DNA from: Dehalococcoidia bacterium
GTDB taxonomy: Bacteria > Chloroflexota > Dehalococcoidia > GIF9 > UBA5629
Length of the DNA: 48,908 nucleotides
Reading direction: 5' to 3'
NCBI GenBank assembly: GCA_016930155.1
Contig: JAFGHL010000040.1
Coordinates: 1 to 48,908 of the forward strand
Part shown: piece by piece, positions 1 to 8,417 of the stretch
How the letters are laid out: each line of letters begins with the position of its first letter
Position numbering within the stretch: the stretch's first letter is position 1
Notes under the pieces: model-generated
The model's database searches: none
What the model was told of the DNA's origin: nothing
The model's input: only the letters and a program-made list of their open reading frames with translations
Made by a program: the position numbers and the translations under genes

Positions 1-14
1 CTGGAGGAAAGGAA

Positions 15-950
15 ATGAGCATCGCATTAGCCAACAGGGTACATACACCGGTTCTCGCAGACGAGGTTGTAGAGGCGCTGGATGTCAAACCGGGTAAGCG
101 TTATATCGACTGTACCCTTGGCGGTGGCGGCCATTCCCTTGCCATCCTGTCCGGATGCCAGCCCGGAGGCCAATTGCTCGGCATAGACGCTGATCCAGAA
201 GCGATAAACCTTGCTCAACACAACCTTTACGATTTCTTTGAAAGCTCCATCATCATCAACGACAACTTTTACAATCTTGAGAATATCTGCCGCGAGACCG
301 GCTTTTTGGCTGCCAGCGGTATCCTCTTCGACCTTGGGTTATCATCTCTTCAACTTGCCAGCGCGGAGCGCGGCTTCAGCTTCCAGCTAAGCGGCCCTCT
401 GGACATGAGGTTCAATCCGGATGAACAGCTTACCGCCGCAGATATCGTCAACAAGCTCCCCGAGCCCAAGCTGGCTCAACTTATACTAATCTACGGCGAG
501 GAGCCTATGGCAAATAGAATCGCCAAAAACATTGTTGACCATCGGCCGATCTCGGATACTGCAGACCTTGCTGCTACAGTCTCCGACGCAATAGGTGATC
601 GCTTAAGCAAGATACATCCCGCTACCAGAACCTTCCAGGCTTTGCGAATAGCGGTTAACAGGGAACTGGACCACCTGACTACCGCCCTGGACCAGAGTCT
701 TAATTGCCTGGAAAAAGGCGGAAGGCTGGCCGTTATCAGCTATCACTCACTTGAAGACCGCATTGTTAAAAACTTTATGCTGCGCGAGACCAGGGGCTGC
801 ATCTGCCCACCCACCGTACCACAGTGCCGCTGTCAGCATAAACCATCACTGGCACTGCTCAGCAAACACCCTGTATATCCCAGTGATGAGGAGATCGAAA
901 GAAATCCGCGTGGTCGGAGCGCAAAACTCCGCGTGGCGGTTAAGCTATAA
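15..950 (+). CDS. rsmH: 16S rRNA (cytosine(1402)-N(4))-methyltransferase RsmH
   Basis: RsmH (MraW) uses S-adenosylmethionine to methylate N4 of C1402 in 16S rRNA at the ribosomal decoding site. The 311-residue length is normal for the family. The N-terminal HTPVL motif, the SAM-binding loop CTLGGGGHS (about residues 33-41), the acidic FDLGLSSLQL segment near residue 105 and the late motif SYHSLEDRIVK are all visible. A GGAGG ribosome site lies 8 bases before the ATG. In most bacteria this gene opens the division and cell wall cluster; here it is followed only by a tiny membrane ORF, ftsA and ftsZ. The identification is secure. Confidence 0.97.
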   Translation: MSIALANRVHTPVLADEVVEALDVKPGKRYIDCTLGGGGHSLAILSGCQPGGQLLGIDADPEAINLAQHNLYDFFESSIIINDNFYNLENICRETGFLAASGILFDLGLSSLQLASAERGFSFQLSGPLDMRFNPDEQLTAADIVNKLPEPKLAQLILIYGEEPMANRIAKNIVDHRPISDTADLAATVSDAIGDRLSKIHPATRTFQALRIAVNRELDHLTTALDQSLNCLEKGGRLAVISYHSLEDRIVKNFMLRETRGCICPPTVPQCRCQHKPSLALLSKHPVYPSDEEIERNPRGRSAKLRVAVKL

Positions 951-971
951 AAAATACAGGAGGCAAAGAAA

Positions 972-1109
972 ATGATCGGAGCAAAAAGACTCAATTCCAT
1001 CCTGAACAACGACCGGAAGCTTTTAACCATTTTCGGGGGCATGGTCTTCGATGGAGTCGTTTTCATCAGCCTGGCAGTAGCAATCGCCATCCTCTACTTT
1101 ATGCAGTAA
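972..1109 (+). CDS. 45-residue single-pass membrane protein in the ftsL position
   Basis: Unrecognised small protein of 45 residues. The first 17 or so residues are polar and basic (MIGAKRLNSILNNDRKLL). The rest is one hydrophobic segment (about residues 24-43) ending in YFMQ, so a single membrane span is expected. AGGAGG at 958-963 sits 8 bases before the ATG, and the ORF lies 21 bases after rsmH and 46 before ftsA, which supports real translation. FtsL normally occupies the slot after rsmH, but it has a longer extracytoplasmic coiled coil that is absent here. Homology to FtsL is therefore speculative; the gene itself is well supported by ribosome site and spacing. Confidence 0.68.
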   Translation: MIGAKRLNSILNNDRKLLTIFGGMVFDGVVFISLAVAIAILYFMQ

Positions 1110-1155
1110 TTACTAGACTATTGGAAAAACATTAAATCAAAGGAGGCTTGGATTA

Positions 1156-2376
1156 ATGACCAAAAAACTTATTACCGGCATCGATGTGGGTACAACCAAA
1201 ATCTGCACCATAGTTGCTACCCTCGATTCAGGGGGTGCTCTTCAGGTGCTCGGTGTCGGACAGGTACCGTCCCACGGCCTACATAAAGGCATGGTGGTCA
1301 ATGTCGAGGAGGCCAGGGACTCTGTAGCCGAATCGGTCAAACGCGCTGAACAGGCCAGCGGTGTCAAGATCGAATCGGCATACATCGGTGTCACAGGCCG
1401 GCACATCAGCTCGGTCAACAGCCACGGTGTGGTTGCCATACCGCGCACCGACAGGTTGGTTAGGTCGGACGATCTGTCACGCGTGCTGTCTGCGGCCAAG
1501 AACATGAACATACCGGACGACAGGAAGATTCTGCACCAGATACCACGCGGCTACAGCCTGGATACCCAGGAGAAGATCAAGAATCCGGTGGGAATGCACG
1601 GTTTCCGGCTGGATGTTGAAACACACATAATTACGGCATCCACCGCATCCGTACAGAATTTGGTTAAATGCGTGCGCAGCGTGGGAGTCGAGATCGATGA
1701 CCTGGTACTCGAGCCGCTGGCCAGTGGCGAGTCCGTACTCACCCCCGAGGAGAAAGAGATCGGCGTCATTATGGCTGATATCGGAGGCGGAACAACGGAC
1801 ATCGCAGTATTCAAGGACGGCAGCATATATCACACGTCCATTATCCCGGTGGCAGGCTACCAGTTCACCAGTGACCTCTCCATCGGCCTGGGGTTGCCCT
1901 TCGAAATCGCAGAAGCGATGAAGAAAAAGTACGGCAACGTTTACCCCGAGACCGGCTCCAAGGACGAAGGATCCACTCTGACAGTGGAAGACGGCCACAG
2001 CGTTTCCTACAAAGACCTCAGCAACATCCTGAGGGACCGCATGGAAGAGCTGCTCAGACTGATACTGCTGGAAATGCCGGACACCAGCTATGCCTCTCTT
2101 GCTCCTGCAGGCCTGGTTATGACCGGCGGCGGATCCAAGATGAACGGACTTGAAGCTCTGGCCCGCGCCACCATTCGCATCCCCACCAGGATCGGCGAAC
2201 CGATGGGAGTCTATGGTATCACCGATGTGCTGCATGATCCGGCTAATGCCACCGGCGTAGGTTTGCTGCTCTGGGCCATCAAGACAGGCGGCAAACCTAC
2301 CTGGGAAGCAAAGCCCAAACAGGCAAGCTCGGTAAACAATGTCATGGGTATGCTCAAAAAATTCTTCGGCGCATAA
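1156..2376 (+). CDS. ftsA: Cell division protein FtsA
   Basis: FtsA is an actin-like ATPase that ties FtsZ filaments to the inner face of the membrane and recruits later division proteins. Of 406 residues, the N-terminus carries the phosphate-binding GIDVGTTKI loop (about 8-16). The second phosphate motif ADIGGGTTDIAVF and the adenosine-site MTGGGSKMNG further along complete the actin-fold ATPase signature. The C-terminal VMGMLKKFFGA (396-406) is an amphipathic, basic membrane-targeting helix as in other FtsA proteins. AAGGAGG precedes the ATG by about 9 bases. It is followed 37 bases later by ftsZ and is probably co-transcribed with it. Confidence 0.97.
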   Translation: MTKKLITGIDVGTTKICTIVATLDSGGALQVLGVGQVPSHGLHKGMVVNVEEARDSVAESVKRAEQASGVKIESAYIGVTGRHISSVNSHGVVAIPRTDRLVRSDDLSRVLSAAKNMNIPDDRKILHQIPRGYSLDTQEKIKNPVGMHGFRLDVETHIITASTASVQNLVKCVRSVGVEIDDLVLEPLASGESVLTPEEKEIGVIMADIGGGTTDIAVFKDGSIYHTSIIPVAGYQFTSDLSIGLGLPFEIAEAMKKKYGNVYPETGSKDEGSTLTVEDGHSVSYKDLSNILRDRMEELLRLILLEMPDTSYASLAPAGLVMTGGGSKMNGLEALARATIRIPTRIGEPMGVYGITDVLHDPANATGVGLLLWAIKTGGKPTWEAKPKQASSVNNVMGMLKKFFGA

Positions 2377-2413
2377 ATAAAATTTTCGTGAATTGCAGGA
2401 GGTTAATTAAAGA

Positions 2414-3526
2414 ATGTCAAAATCAATGTTCTCGACCGCACCGGCCAAGATAAAGGCCATAGGCTGCGGGGGCGGCGGATCCAACGCCATCACCCGCATG
2501 GTACGCGAAGGCATCAAGGGCGTGGAATTCATTTGCATGAACACCGATGCCCAGGCTCTGGCACTGGCTGAAGTACCGGTCCGTGTCCAGCTCGGTGAAA
2601 AACTGACCCGCGGTCTCGGCGCCGGCGGCGACCACAACGTCGGACGCAAATCAGCCGAGGAAAGCCGTCAGGCCATCCAGGAAGTGGTGGCCGGGGCTGA
2701 CATGGTATTCATCACGGCCGGCATGGGCGGCGGTACCGGCACCGGCAGCATACCTGTCGTAGCCGAAACAGCCCGGTCCTCAGGCGCACTGACTATTGCC
2801 ATTGTCACCAAGCCATTCTCCTTCGAAGGCGGCCGCCGCATGAAGGTCGCCGAGGAAGGTATCCTTCAGCTGTGTGACAAGGTGGACACGCTGGTCATCA
2901 TCCCCAACGACCGCATAATCGAGCTCTGCGACAATAAGACCACCGTAGACAATGCCTTCAGGCTGGCAGACGATGTGCTGCGCCTGGGTGTACAGGCTAT
3001 CGCCGAAGTAGTGACCGTTCCCGGATTGATCAATCTGGACTTCGCAGATATCCGGGCCATCATGAAGAACTCGGGCCCAGCATGGATGTCAGTCGGACAC
3101 GGCAAGGGCACAAACAGGGCCGTAGAGGCCGCTAAGAACGCCCTGGCAAGTCCGATGCTCGATGTGTCCATCAGCGGCGCCAAGGGCGTGCTCTTCAACG
3201 TCACCGGCGGCAGCAATCTGACCCTTTTCGAGTGCAACGAGGCGGCCGACGTTATCGCACAGTCAGTCGACCCCGATGCCAACATCATTTTCGGTGTCGT
3301 CTTCAATCCCCAGATGGAGGACGATGTCCAGATCACTATCATAGCAACGGGCTTTACTGCGCAATATGGTTCAGGCGTACCCACTGAGGTCGAACTGCGC
3401 AGACTGCTGAGAGGAGCAACCGAAGACAGCCTCGATGTACCTTCATTCCTGAGGAGAGGCTCGCGTTATCCCAATGCGCAGGCGGCGGCTCCCCAGCCGG
3501 TAGGCATCAACAGGATGCAGCGCTGA
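2414..3526 (+). CDS. ftsZ: Cell division GTPase FtsZ
   Basis: FtsZ is the tubulin-like GTPase that polymerises into the division ring. Visible motifs are GCGGGGSNAI at about 17-26, the tubulin signature GGGTGTGS (105-112) and the T7 synergy loop NLDFAD (207-212), whose aspartates activate the neighbouring subunit. The globular part ends near ATGF (311-314). The conserved tail that binds FtsA is recognisable as DVPSFLRR (341-348), but the disordered linker before it is only about 25 residues, shorter than usual, and an extra 22-residue tail follows it. AGGAGG lies about 11 bases before the ATG. A strong hairpin follows the stop codon. Confidence 0.97.
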   Translation: MSKSMFSTAPAKIKAIGCGGGGSNAITRMVREGIKGVEFICMNTDAQALALAEVPVRVQLGEKLTRGLGAGGDHNVGRKSAEESRQAIQEVVAGADMVFITAGMGGGTGTGSIPVVAETARSSGALTIAIVTKPFSFEGGRRMKVAEEGILQLCDKVDTLVIIPNDRIIELCDNKTTVDNAFRLADDVLRLGVQAIAEVVTVPGLINLDFADIRAIMKNSGPAWMSVGHGKGTNRAVEAAKNALASPMLDVSISGAKGVLFNVTGGSNLTLFECNEAADVIAQSVDPDANIIFGVVFNPQMEDDVQITIIATGFTAQYGSGVPTEVELRRLLRGATEDSLDVPSFLRRGSRYPNAQAAAPQPVGINRMQR

Positions 3527-3553
3527 CCTTTTTCTAAGAACCATAAGTCCATC

Positions 3554-3594
3554 AGAACAGGACGGAGAAAATTCTCCGTCCTGTTCTCTTTATG
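3554..3594 (+). terminator. Terminator after ftsZ
   Basis: A perfect 16-bp stem (3554-3569 with 3572-3587) with a two-base loop of A residues lies 28 bases after the ftsZ stop. It is followed by the T-rich tail CTCTTTAT. The U-tract is modest but the stem is long and G+C-rich. It separates the division genes from the independently controlled nrdR-nrdJ operon. Confidence 0.8.
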
Positions 3595-3613
3595 TCTCCT
3601 GAACCATTGACTC

Positions 3614-3660
3614 TTACTATATGTTGTGTTAGTATCCAGTAGAACCACATGTTATAGTGT
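3614..3660 (+). promoter_or_regulatory. Two tandem NrdR-box-like operators upstream of nrdR
   Basis: Two 16-bp sites resemble the known NrdR box, a palindrome of the form ACACTATATATAGTGT. The first, 3614-3629, matches 13 of 16 positions allowing A/T at weak ones; the second, 3645-3660, matches 12 of 16. They start exactly 31 bp apart, three helical turns, the spacing known for cooperative NrdR binding. The second site contains TATAGT (3653-3658), a plausible -10 element 8 bases before the nrdR ATG, so NrdR bound there would block RNA polymerase. Autorepression of nrdR-nrdJ when nucleotides are plentiful is inferred. Confidence 0.72.
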
Positions 3661-3666
3661 TGATAG

Positions 3667-4212
3667 ATGAAGTGTCCTTCTTGCGGTGAGCCGGAATCAA
3701 GGGTCATAGACTCCAGGAGTCTGGGGGACGAGATCAGGCGGCGGCGCGAATGCATCGTTTGCCAGTCTCGTTTTACCACCTACGAGAGGCTGCAGAATAG
3801 AAGCCTGTACGTAATTAAGAAGGACGGTCGCCGCGAGGAGTTCGACCGTGAAAAGTTGTTTTCCGGGATACGCAAGGCCTGCGAGAAACGTCCCATGCCG
3901 ACCGGCACTATCGAGAAGCTGGTGGAGACGATTGAGGCCGAGCTTTACAGTCTTGGCAAGACGGAGGTACCCAGTTCCCTCATAGGAAAGATTGTGATTA
4001 CCAAGTTGGCAGAGCTCGATCACATAGCTTACATACGCTTCGCCAGCGTTTACTACGAGTTTTCCGATATCACAACTCTTAAACAGGCAGTTGATACTCT
4101 TATCGAGAGCAAGCTTGGAGCTCCACTGGATGGCCAGCTTCCTCTTATTAAAAAAGATGAGCTGTCCGGGCAGCGGCGGCGATCGAGGCTGAAACAGCAA
4201 AATGGTAAATAA
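3667..4212 (+). CDS. nrdR: Transcriptional repressor NrdR
   Basis: NrdR represses ribonucleotide reductase genes and senses ATP/dATP through an ATP-cone. The zinc ribbon is intact, with cysteines 3, 6, 29 and 32 (MKCPSCG and CIVC). The ATP-cone follows, with VIKKDGRREEFDREKL at about residues 49-64. The length of 181 is slightly long owing to a basic C-terminal tail. The start is fixed by the family's invariant MxCPxCG beginning, yet no ribosome site precedes the ATG and a -10-like TATAGT lies only 8 bases upstream, so a leaderless message is likely. The stop overlaps the start of nrdJ by 11 bases. Confidence 0.96.
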   Translation: MKCPSCGEPESRVIDSRSLGDEIRRRRECIVCQSRFTTYERLQNRSLYVIKKDGRREEFDREKLFSGIRKACEKRPMPTGTIEKLVETIEAELYSLGKTEVPSSLIGKIVITKLAELDHIAYIRFASVYYEFSDITTLKQAVDTLIESKLGAPLDGQLPLIKKDELSGQRRRSRLKQQNGK

Positions 4213-6823
4213 ACAGCTCAAGAATCAGCTTCCGGATTCGGTCAGGAATTTCGTAGCCAGGACGGTTTTTACTTATACCCAGACCATGGGCATCACTGAT
4301 AGGCCTGAACTCGAGGAGCTAACTGAACAAGTAATATCGAGGTTGGAGAAAATAATGTCTATGGATGAACAGACCGCAGCTAAAAGGATCGAACCTGCAC
4401 TGCCGGGTATGGAACACCTGGTTGCACCCGCTACGCCACCTCTTCCGCAGAAGGAACGCATAGTCACGATAGTCAACGAGCTGCTGGCCGAAAAGGCCAG
4501 TGCCAGGCCATCTGTGGAGAGGCAAGCCGGTCAGCCACCACCCCCGGCTAAGGCTTCACAACCGGCGAGGACGGCGCCGGTAAATAAATCAGCTCCTGCT
4601 GAACTGAAACTATCAGAGAATGCCCTGCTAGTGCTGGAGAAAAGGTATCTGCAAAAAGACGCTCAGGGCAATCCCGCTGAGAAAGCCGAGGATCTTTTCA
4701 GAAGGGTCAGCAAGCACATTGCTACGGCAGAATTGATATTCGATAAAAATGTTGATGTAAGCGAGTGGGAAGATAAGTTTTATCGTCTGATGATTTCAAT
4801 GGATTTTTTGCCCAATTCACCAACTCTTATGAATGCCGGGCGTGAACTCGGGCAGTTATCCGCCTGCTTTGTCCTTCCCATAGAGGACTCCATGGAATCC
4901 ATTTTTGATGCCGTCAAATATACAGCGCTGATTCATAAAAGCGGAGGAGGCACCGGGTTCTCATTTTCCCGCCTCAGGCCCAAGCAGGATCGAGTTGGCT
5001 CCACCGGCGGCGTAGCCAGCGGACCTGTATCATTCATGCGCGCTTTCGATACCGCCACCGACGTCATCAAGCAGGGCGGTATGCGCAGGGGCGCCAACAT
5101 GGGCATCCTCAATGTAAATCATCCCGATATACTTGAATTCATCACCTCCAAGGAGGACCCTAAAGCTTTCACTAACTTCAACATATCAGTGGCTGTCACT
5201 GATGATTTCATGCAGGCTGTCGAAGACGATGGAGACTACAGCCTGATCAATCCCAATACCGGGGCTGTGGAAGGGCGTCTGAATGCCCGGCAGGTCTTCA
5301 GTAAGATAATAGATATGGCATGGAAGACCGGGGATCCCGGCATCATTTTCATAGACCGTATCAACGATTTCAACTCAACACCCAATCTGGGCAAAATCGA
5401 GAGCACCAATCCCTGCGGTGAGCAACCCCTTCTCCCTTATGAATCCTGTAACCTGGGCTCCGTCAACCTCTCCCACATGCTACGCAAAGCAAACGGCAAA
5501 TGTGAAATCGATTACAACAATCTCAGGGAGACTGTCAGGCTGGCAGTTCGCTTCCTGGATGATGTAATCGAGGTAAATCAATATCCCCTGCCCCAAATAT
5601 CCGATATGACGCGCAGGACCCGAAAAATCGGCCTTGGCGTTATGGGCTTCGCCGACATGCTGATTCAACTTCGCGTTCCATATAATTCCGACAAATCCCT
5701 GGAGATAGCGGAGAAGATCATGCGCTTTATATCAGAGGAGGCTACGGCCGAATCTGTTATACTGGGCACATCACGTGGGCTCTTCCCTGCCTTTGAAGGA
5801 AGCACCTACGACACCCACGGCGGTCCCCAGGTTAGGCACGCAAACAGAACCACTATCGCGCCCACGGGCACGCTCAGCATCATCGCCAACTGCTCCAGCG
5901 GCATCGAGCCACTCTTTGCGCTCAGCTACTTTCGGCATATATTGGACAACCAGACTCTCATAGAAATCAACCCCTATTTTGAGGAAGTTGCCAGAAAAGA
6001 GGGCTTCTATTCAACCGAATTGATGAAAAAACTGGCCGAGGGTGGCAGTCTGAATGATATGAAGGAAGTTCCAGACTGGGTAAAAGAAGTATTTGTAACC
6101 TCTCACGAGATTTCATCCGATTGGCACGTTAAAATACAGGCAGCTTTCCAGAAATACACGGACAGCGCTGTCTCCAAAACAGTCAATCTTCCTTTTGAGG
6201 CCACCATCGAGGATGTGCAAAAAGTATATATGTCTTCCTATAAATCCGGCCTTAAGGGCATAACCATTTACAGGGACAAAAGCCGCGATAGCCAGGTTCT
6301 TAACATGGGACAGAAGGCAAGTGCCGAAGTCCAAATAGCTGAAAGCGAGGGCAGGCCGGCGCCCCGGCAAAGACCAAAGATCACCAGAGGCATCACAGAA
6401 CGTGTTACGACCGGTTGCGGCTATATTTATGTAACGGTTAACTTCGATGACAAGGGAATCTGCGAGGTATTCTCCAGCCTGGGCAAAGCCGGCGGTTGTG
6501 CCTCGGCTCAGCTGGAGGCCACCAGCAGGTTGATCTCGCTGATATTGAGGTCAGGCATAGAAGTGGCCTCGGTGATAAAACAGCTCAGGACTATTAGATG
6601 CCCCTCTGTGTCCTGGGAAAACGGCCGCTCTATCCTGTCCTGCGCCGACGCCATCGGCAGCGTACTTGAGAAATATGTTAAAAAAGAGGATGATGGTACA
6701 TCGAATTATGCAATGAGCCAGCAGGCTAATTATATCGGTCAATGCCCCGATTGCGGTAACCAGCTAGTATACCAGGAAGGTTGCCATATATGCCCAAGTT
6801 GCGGCTATACTAAATGCGGATAA
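4202..6823 (+). CDS. nrdJ: Class II (adenosylcobalamin-dependent) ribonucleotide reductase
   Basis: NrdJ reduces ribonucleotides to deoxyribonucleotides using coenzyme B12 to make its radical, independent of oxygen. The reductive cysteine pair is Cys222 (in LSACFVLP) and Cys416 (in ESCNLGS). The active-site cluster NPCGEQ supplies Asn403, the thiyl Cys405 and Glu407; the 11-residue spacing between Cys405 and Cys416 fits the family. The C-terminus carries a zinc-ribbon-like cluster CPDC...CPSCG with a final CG, as in other NrdJ proteins. Residues 1-135 form an atypical extension: a helical region, then a proline/alanine-rich linker (about 100-130). I see no ATP-cone consensus in it. Regulation is presumably by NrdR. 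Confidence 0.96.
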   Translation: MVNKQLKNQLPDSVRNFVARTVFTYTQTMGITDRPELEELTEQVISRLEKIMSMDEQTAAKRIEPALPGMEHLVAPATPPLPQKERIVTIVNELLAEKASARPSVERQAGQPPPPAKASQPARTAPVNKSAPAELKLSENALLVLEKRYLQKDAQGNPAEKAEDLFRRVSKHIATAELIFDKNVDVSEWEDKFYRLMISMDFLPNSPTLMNAGRELGQLSACFVLPIEDSMESIFDAVKYTALIHKSGGGTGFSFSRLRPKQDRVGSTGGVASGPVSFMRAFDTATDVIKQGGMRRGANMGILNVNHPDILEFITSKEDPKAFTNFNISVAVTDDFMQAVEDDGDYSLINPNTGAVEGRLNARQVFSKIIDMAWKTGDPGIIFIDRINDFNSTPNLGKIESTNPCGEQPLLPYESCNLGSVNLSHMLRKANGKCEIDYNNLRETVRLAVRFLDDVIEVNQYPLPQISDMTRRTRKIGLGVMGFADMLIQLRVPYNSDKSLEIAEKIMRFISEEATAESVILGTSRGLFPAFEGSTYDTHGGPQVRHANRTTIAPTGTLSIIANCSSGIEPLFALSYFRHILDNQTLIEINPYFEEVARKEGFYSTELMKKLAEGGSLNDMKEVPDWVKEVFVTSHEISSDWHVKIQAAFQKYTDSAVSKTVNLPFEATIEDVQKVYMSSYKSGLKGITIYRDKSRDSQVLNMGQKASAEVQIAESEGRPAPRQRPKITRGITERVTTGCGYIYVTVNFDDKGICEVFSSLGKAGGCASAQLEATSRLISLILRSGIEVASVIKQLRTIRCPSVSWENGRSILSCADAIGSVLEKYVKKEDDGTSNYAMSQQANYIGQCPDCGNQLVYQEGCHICPSCGYTKCG

Positions 6824-6857
6824 TATAACCTGGCAGGATTTGTGAGGCGGGTGATGA

Positions 6858-8279
6858 ATGGATACCGTTGAGAACCGCTATTCCCTTGCATATAAGCAAA
6901 TAGTCAAAGCTGCCAACGATACGCTTCCCCTGAAAAAACTGGTAAGCACCATCGCTGCCAGCGCCGCCAAGGGACTGCATGCATCCGGTTGCGCAATTAT
7001 GCTGCTCAACCCGCGCAAGGAATACCTCGATATACTTGGCGCATGGGGACTGAGTGACCTTTATCTGCGTAAAGGAGCAATAAATGCCAGAAAAAGCTAC
7101 CCTGATATACTTGATGGCAAGATCGTTGCCGTGGACGATATTGTTTCTGATAAGCGTACCCAATACCCAGATCAGGCGGCTCGTGAGCAGATCAAATCTT
7201 TGCTCGGTGCTCCCATACTGCAGCATGGCGAGGTGATCGGCGAAATAAGGATTTACACACGTGAAAAACGGCGCTTCAAACCGAACGAGAGAGATTTCAT
7301 CTCCACTGTAGCCAATCTATTGGCCCTGACTCTGGAGAAGATTGAGCTTGCCCAGGACCTCAACAACCGCCATCAGTCCAACATCATGCAGCAGAAAAGG
7401 CTAACCAGTTTCTCCGATCTGCCTCTATCTCCTATCAGACCCGTTAATTTCGGCCACCCCAGCGAAGAGGAATTCGCCCGATTGCTGGATTTTTATCAGG
7501 TGGAATGGTTATATGAGCCGCGTTCTTTTCCTCTTTCCTCGCAGGACAATCGCATTACTGAGATGTTTACACCTGATTTCTATCTGCCGGAAATAGACCT
7601 GTATATAGAGCTCACCACGTCTAAACAGAGCCTGATAACTGAGAAGAACCGCAAGGTACGACACTTGAAGCAGCTTTATCCCGATATCAGCATCAAGCTG
7701 CTCAATAAAGGCGACTATCTCAAACTGTTTGCCCGACATGGGTTCATTCCACTGGGCGAAAGCAAGATGAAAGGCATACAGCGTTACCTGTTTAATAAAA
7801 CCCAGATCCAGCGCAGGGTCAAATTGCTGGCCAAGCAAATATCAAAGGATTATCAGGGAGAGGAACTTGTCCTCATAGGCATCCTTAAAGGTGTTGTTTG
7901 TTTTATGTCCGACCTCATGCTCAATATGTCCATACCGGTAACCTTGGACTTCATGGCTATATCCACACCGGCCGATAAGGCCGACCTTTCCGTAAGAATA
8001 TTGAAGGACCTGGACACTAATATCGAGAACAGGCATGTTCTGATGGTGGAGGATATCGTGGATACGGGTATGACCCTGAATTATGTGCTCAACAGCCTTT
8101 CCTCCCGAAAACCGGCCAGCCTGAAGGTCTGTACCCTCCTGGATAAACGGGTTCGACGATTGATAGATGTACACCTGGATTACGTAGGTTTCGAAGTTCC
8201 GGACGAGTTCGTGGTTGGATATGGTTTAGATATGGGTGGTAAATACCGCAACTTGCCTTTTATCGCCATACTGGAATAG
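6858..8279 (+). CDS. GAF / PD-(D/E)XK-like / hypoxanthine phosphoribosyltransferase fusion
   Basis: A three-part protein of 473 residues. Residues about 8-165 resemble a GAF small-ligand sensor (LLGAPILQHGEVIGEI near 115-130). Residues about 195-300 look like a restriction-endonuclease fold: PDFYLPEIDLYIEL (239-252) matches the PD-x-(D/E)xK pattern of Vsr-like nucleases, but the lysine is replaced (ELTT), so catalysis is doubtful. Residues about 310-473 are a hypoxanthine-type phosphoribosyltransferase, with LIGILKGVVCF near 339-349 and the PRPP loop VEDIVDTGMTL (397-407), which would salvage purine bases to nucleotides. A GAGGCGGGTG ribosome site precedes the ATG. Its position behind nrdJ fits nucleotide metabolism. 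The transferase call is strong; the other domains are moderate. Confidence 0.85.
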   Translation: MDTVENRYSLAYKQIVKAANDTLPLKKLVSTIAASAAKGLHASGCAIMLLNPRKEYLDILGAWGLSDLYLRKGAINARKSYPDILDGKIVAVDDIVSDKRTQYPDQAAREQIKSLLGAPILQHGEVIGEIRIYTREKRRFKPNERDFISTVANLLALTLEKIELAQDLNNRHQSNIMQQKRLTSFSDLPLSPIRPVNFGHPSEEEFARLLDFYQVEWLYEPRSFPLSSQDNRITEMFTPDFYLPEIDLYIELTTSKQSLITEKNRKVRHLKQLYPDISIKLLNKGDYLKLFARHGFIPLGESKMKGIQRYLFNKTQIQRRVKLLAKQISKDYQGEELVLIGILKGVVCFMSDLMLNMSIPVTLDFMAISTPADKADLSVRILKDLDTNIENRHVLMVEDIVDTGMTLNYVLNSLSSRKPASLKVCTLLDKRVRRLIDVHLDYVGFEVPDEFVVGYGLDMGGKYRNLPFIAILE

Positions 8280-8283
8280 CTCC

Positions 8284-8411
8284 AAAAAAATAAGGTGCCC
8301 CAAGTAACCTCGTTTTCCCGGTTCCTCATCCACCCCCTCGCACCGGCCAGCCTTCGCTTACCATGTGTTAGGGCCTCTGCCTCCCCGTTCCAACTTTGAT
8401 TACTTGGGACG
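8284..8411 (-). ncRNA. Putative structured small RNA, family unrecognised
   Basis: A minus-strand transcript of about 128 nt is predicted between convergent genes. Its ends pair in a 13-bp helix (8398-8410 with 8297-8309, two G-U pairs). The 3' arm is followed at once by a U-rich run (8293-8284), giving an intrinsic terminator. Inside, CAC/GUG and UGG/CCG pairs and a short AGC-GAAG-GCU hairpin (around 8341-8367) can form. The promoter is listed separately. No long ORF fits the element. I compared it mentally with 5S, 6S, SRP, tmRNA, RNase P and cobalamin riboswitch signatures and none fit. Its 3' end lies 5 bases from the hpt stop on the other strand, so it could also limit readthrough from hpt. 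Confidence 0.62.
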
Positions 8412-8417
8412 TTAATA

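Noticed and set aside
1477-2235. 252-codon minus-strand ORF opposite ftsA
   Set aside because: Wholly antisense to ftsA, with low-complexity histidine/alanine-rich content and no domain.
8284-8411. Assignment of the minus-strand RNA to 5S, 6S, SRP, tmRNA, RNase P or a cobalamin riboswitch
   Set aside because: The closing helix and size fit some of these, but the conserved internal motifs (SRP apical GGAA with AGCAG, RNase P GAGGAAAGUCC, B12 box GCCACUG, 5S loops) are absent.
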